DNA from: Akkermansiaceae bacterium UBA985
Lineage (GTDB): Bacteria; Verrucomicrobiota; Verrucomicrobiia; Verrucomicrobiales; Akkermansiaceae
Length of the DNA stretch: 7,697 nt
Direction of reading: 5' to 3'
Assembly: GCA_002292185.1 (NCBI GenBank)
Contig: DBBL01000167.1
Span: 9,789-17,485 of the forward strand
Both the position numbers and the translations under genes were made by a program. The notes under the pieces were generated by a model, which saw only the letters and a program-made list of their open reading frames with translations, ran no database searches and was not told the DNA's origin. Each line of letters starts with the position of its first letter. Position 1 is the first letter of the stretch. Positions 5,371 to 7,697 of this stretch are shown here, one piece after another.

Positions 5371-6276
5371 ATGTCATCGTCTGCCGCTCCTCTGATTGAT
5401 TACCTTCGTGAGCTAGAGGGGCGTGGTCAGAAGTATATTAGTGTCGATGATGATGCCCGTAAAATCCTGCGTGAATTTTACCTGCGAGCACGTAATGGAA
5501 CGGCGGCTTCCACGAGTGCGGCGAGCTCAGGCAAGGTGGCAGGAGTAAAACCGGCTCCAGTAAAGGCGGCCGACGTAGCAGAGCTCGGTGCAGAGACAGC
5601 TCATGTCAAAACTCAGCAGCATGATGTGGCTGCGGCTAACGGGCTGCAGGCCAGCGGATCGAGTGCCAAAGAAAAGATAGCTTCCTTGAAGCGGCAAGTC
5701 GCGAAATGGCCAGCTGCATCAGCACTTACAGACTTACGTAAAACCATGGTTTTTTCCGTGGGAAATCCCGAGGCGGATATCATGCTGGTGGGTGAAGCTC
5801 CTGGCTATGATGAGGAGCGTCTTGGCGAGCCGTTTGTCGGCAAGGCAGGACAAAAACTGGACGGCATTTTGAAGGCGATGGGCGTTGAACGCAGAAACAC
5901 CTACATCACCAATATTGTGAAATTTCGCCCGGCGATGCCCAATCAGACGACGAATAACCGCCAACCAACAAGCGAGGAATTGGCAGCATTCATGCCTTTT
6001 ATCCATGAGGAAATCAAGGTGGTGGCGCCTAAGGTGATCATCGCTCTGGGCGGAACGGCGGCGCAGGCACTACTGGCCAGCGAGGAGTCCGTAGTCAACA
6101 TGCGTGGGGAGTTCCATGATTGTGACGGGGTTCCATTACGTGTGACCTACCACCCATCCTATATTCTGCATAACGAGGCGACCTCGGAGAAACGCAAGAT
6201 CTGGGAAGATATGCTGGCGGTGATGGATCTACTTCAGATGCCGGTGAGCGAGAAGCAGCGAGGGTTTTTCACCTAG
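5371..6276 (+). CDS. Uracil-DNA glycosylase, family 4 type, lacking the Fe-S cluster cysteines
   Basis: This 301-residue protein removes uracil (or a related deaminated base) from DNA in base excision repair. The glycosylase domain covers about 105-290. Motif 1 is GEAPGYDEERLGEPFVG (141-157), followed by KAGQKLDGIL, YITNIVKFRP (178-187), PKVIIALGGTAAQALL (220-235) and motif 2 HPSYIL (261-266). Family 4 enzymes normally hold a 4Fe-4S cluster with four Cys: two in the N-terminal segment, one in Lys-Cys-Arg-Pro and one about 20 residues later. Here those positions read about WPAA (113-116), Phe185 and Phe207; the only Cys is 251. The enzyme is longer than usual (about 200-230) because of an N-terminal helical segment (8-41) and an Ala/Ser-rich linker (43-100). 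It starts at ATG 5371, divergent from the S16-like gene across 139 bases, with no clear Shine-Dalgarno. An M3 peptidase gene follows within 30-50 bases, probably in one transcript. Fold assignment is firm, exact substrate not. Confidence 0.88.
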   Translation: MSSSAAPLIDYLRELEGRGQKYISVDDDARKILREFYLRARNGTAASTSAASSGKVAGVKPAPVKAADVAELGAETAHVKTQQHDVAAANGLQASGSSAKEKIASLKRQVAKWPAASALTDLRKTMVFSVGNPEADIMLVGEAPGYDEERLGEPFVGKAGQKLDGILKAMGVERRNTYITNIVKFRPAMPNQTTNNRQPTSEELAAFMPFIHEEIKVVAPKVIIALGGTAAQALLASEESVVNMRGEFHDCDGVPLRVTYHPSYILHNEATSEKRKIWEDMLAVMDLLQMPVSEKQRGFFT

Positions 6277-6303
6277 GAGGGACAATCCAAACTTGCACTA
6301 AGC

Positions 6304-7697
6304 ATGGATATGCATTCAGTTTGTGGCATGCAAACGAGTCACCCATTTTTGGCAGACGACTACCACATCCGCTGGTCCACGCTGACGCCTGACCACGTTG
6401 AGGCTGATATCGACAAGGCGCTGGAAATCGCTGAGGCCAATCTGGAAAAGATTCGCCTACTGGATCTTGCCAAGATCAGCTATGAAACCACCTTCGGGGC
6501 ACTTGAGGTGGTCTCGGAAGATCTTGATCGCGCCTGGGGCCGGCTCAATCACCTCGATTCGGTATGCAACAATGACGAGCAGCGTGAAGCGCTCAATGCT
6601 GCGCTGCCGAGGGTGACCGCATTTTATGCCTCCATCCCTTTAGACGACGCTATCTGGGAGAAGTTGAAGGTGTTTGCTGACTCTGCTGCCGCCAAAGATC
6701 TTGATGCAACCCGCGAGCGATTTGTCGATGAAACATGCGCCAGCTTTATCCAGTCCGGGGCAGACTTGCCAGCTGATCAAAAGGCCCGAGTGGCTGAGCT
6801 GGAGTCACGGCTTTCCGAGATCACCCAGAAGTTCAGCGAAAATGTCTTAGACTCGACCAATGCATGGGAGCTAGTGATTGATGATGAGTCACGTCTTGCA
6901 GGTTTGCCTGAGTCCGCTAAGGCCGCGTCTGCCGCAGATGCAGAGGGCAAAGGACACGAGGGAAAGTGGCGCTTCACCTTGCAATATCCGTCGATGGGGC
7001 CGGTGTTGCAATACGCCGATGATGATGACTTACGCCGAGAGATCTGGGAGGCGAATTGCACCGTCGGCCGTGATGACGACTTTGATAATACGGCACTCAT
7101 CTGGGAAATCCTTGAGCTGAGGCAGGAGAAAGCGGAGCTGCTGGGCTATGACAACTTTGCGGATCTTACCCTGGAGCGTCGTATGGCGCGTAATGGTGAG
7201 GCGGCGCTGAAGTTTACTGAGGACCTACACGACCGGATCGCCGATGCTTTTCTAAAAGATACTGAGGAGCTGCAGTTATGGAAAGCTGAGCAGAGCGGGA
7301 CGGAGCCAGGGCCGATGCAACCGTGGGAGGTTGGCTACTGGGCTGAGAAACGCCGCAAGGCAGAGTATGATTTTGATGAAGAGGAACTGCGGCCTTACTT
7401 CCCCTTGCCCAGCGTGATGGAGGGCATGTTTGGTATTGTCAGCAAGCTCTATAACATTCGTATTGAGGAGCGCGAGACGGGTGAGGATATTGAGGTCTGG
7501 CACCCAGAGTGTTGTTTTTATGATCTCTTTGACAATGCATCTGGTGAGTTGCTTGGGTCATTTTATGCCGACTGGCACCCACGCGAGAGTAAGCGCGGTG
7601 GCGCATGGATGAATTACTTTGAGACCGGATTGCCGCCGATGAATGGCGAGCCGCGTGAGCCGCATCTCGGACTGATGGTGGGTAATATGACCAAGCC
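6304..7697 (+). CDS. prlC: M3-family zinc oligopeptidase (oligopeptidase A/PrlC type), N-terminal part, cut at window edge
   Basis: The frame is open from the stop of the glycosylase (6274-6276, same frame) to the right edge, about 464 codons. Possible ATG starts are 6304, 6310 and 6328. The one at 6328 gives MQTSHPFLADDYHIRW, which best matches the usual family N-terminus; none has a Shine-Dalgarno at proper distance (AGGAGGG at 6275-6281 is 22 bases before 6304). Family signatures, numbered from 6328, are HPFL (5-8) with the LTPDHVEADIDKAL helix, the central all-helical region with LELRQEKAELLGYDNFADL, and GSFYADWHPR...KRGGAWMN (410-429). The last visible residues, LMVGNMTKP, correspond to the strand just before the HEXXH zinc site, so the catalytic motif lies roughly 20 residues past the edge. 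The product degrades short cytoplasmic peptides downstream of the ATP-dependent proteases. Full length would be about 680-700 residues. Activity cannot be judged here because the zinc ligands are missing from the window. Confidence 0.92.
   Translation, partial: MDMHSVCGMQTSHPFLADDYHIRWSTLTPDHVEADIDKALEIAEANLEKIRLLDLAKISYETTFGALEVVSEDLDRAWGRLNHLDSVCNNDEQREALNAALPRVTAFYASIPLDDAIWEKLKVFADSAAAKDLDATRERFVDETCASFIQSGADLPADQKARVAELESRLSEITQKFSENVLDSTNAWELVIDDESRLAGLPESAKAASAADAEGKGHEGKWRFTLQYPSMGPVLQYADDDDLRREIWEANCTVGRDDDFDNTALIWEILELRQEKAELLGYDNFADLTLERRMARNGEAALKFTEDLHDRIADAFLKDTEELQLWKAEQSGTEPGPMQPWEVGYWAEKRRKAEYDFDEEELRPYFPLPSVMEGMFGIVSKLYNIRIEERETGEDIEVWHPECCFYDLFDNASGELLGSFYADWHPRESKRGGAWMNYFETGLPPMNGEPREPHLGLMVGNMTK

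Noticed and set aside
6777..7100. 107-codon minus-strand frame inside the M3 peptidase
   Set aside because: It is antisense to a well supported family match on the plus strand, with Ser-rich shadow composition.

Overview
The window is about 50% GC, densely coded and entirely bacterial. It looks like a chromosomal segment of a Gram-negative, diderm bacterium: one product has a lipobox, one is a periplasmic adaptor fragment, and one is a membrane-anchored HtrA protease. The style of the proteins suggests Verrucomicrobiota: an extended uracil-DNA glycosylase with an N-terminal helix and Ala-rich linker, a PrlC-like M3 peptidase, an entericidin-like lipoprotein, and weak or absent Shine-Dalgarno sites. 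That assignment is an inference from style and not a database match. No phage, transposase, CRISPR, tRNA or rRNA signal was seen.

Layout. (1) 1-390, minus: the N-terminal 130 codons of an HlyD/RND-type periplasmic adaptor that runs off the left edge. (2) 462-1145, minus: a short spermidine-synthase-like Rossmann protein. (3) 1305-1484, plus: a 59-residue entericidin-like lipoprotein, divergent from the previous gene and convergent with the next. (4) 1560-3113, minus: an HtrA/Deg serine protease with an intact triad and two PDZ domains. (5) 3114-3269: a 156-bp gap holding a cluster of four imperfect direct repeats plus an inverted copy, part of which forms a terminator-like hairpin. (6) 3270-5231, minus: a 653-residue secreted or anchored protein whose middle resembles the proteolytic domain of Lon (S16) but seems to lack the Ser-Lys dyad. 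(7) 5232-5370: a divergent intergenic region. (8) 5371-6276, plus: a family-4-type uracil-DNA glycosylase that lacks the iron-sulfur cysteines. (9) 6304 (or 6328) to the right edge, plus: the N-terminal two thirds of an M3 metallopeptidase of the oligopeptidase A type, cut just before its expected HEXXH motif.

How the genes fit together. The envelope theme is clear on the left and centre (adaptor, lipoprotein, HtrA protease, secreted S16-like protein). HtrA and the S16-like protein share a strand and may both work on periplasmic protein quality, but the terminator-like hairpin between them argues against simple co-transcription. The glycosylase and peptidase on the right are tightly spaced and probably co-transcribed, without an obvious functional link. 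I do not see a multi-gene defence or biosynthetic system. The best leads are the cysteine-free glycosylase, the degenerate S16-like protein beside HtrA, and the repeat cluster between those two minus-strand genes.
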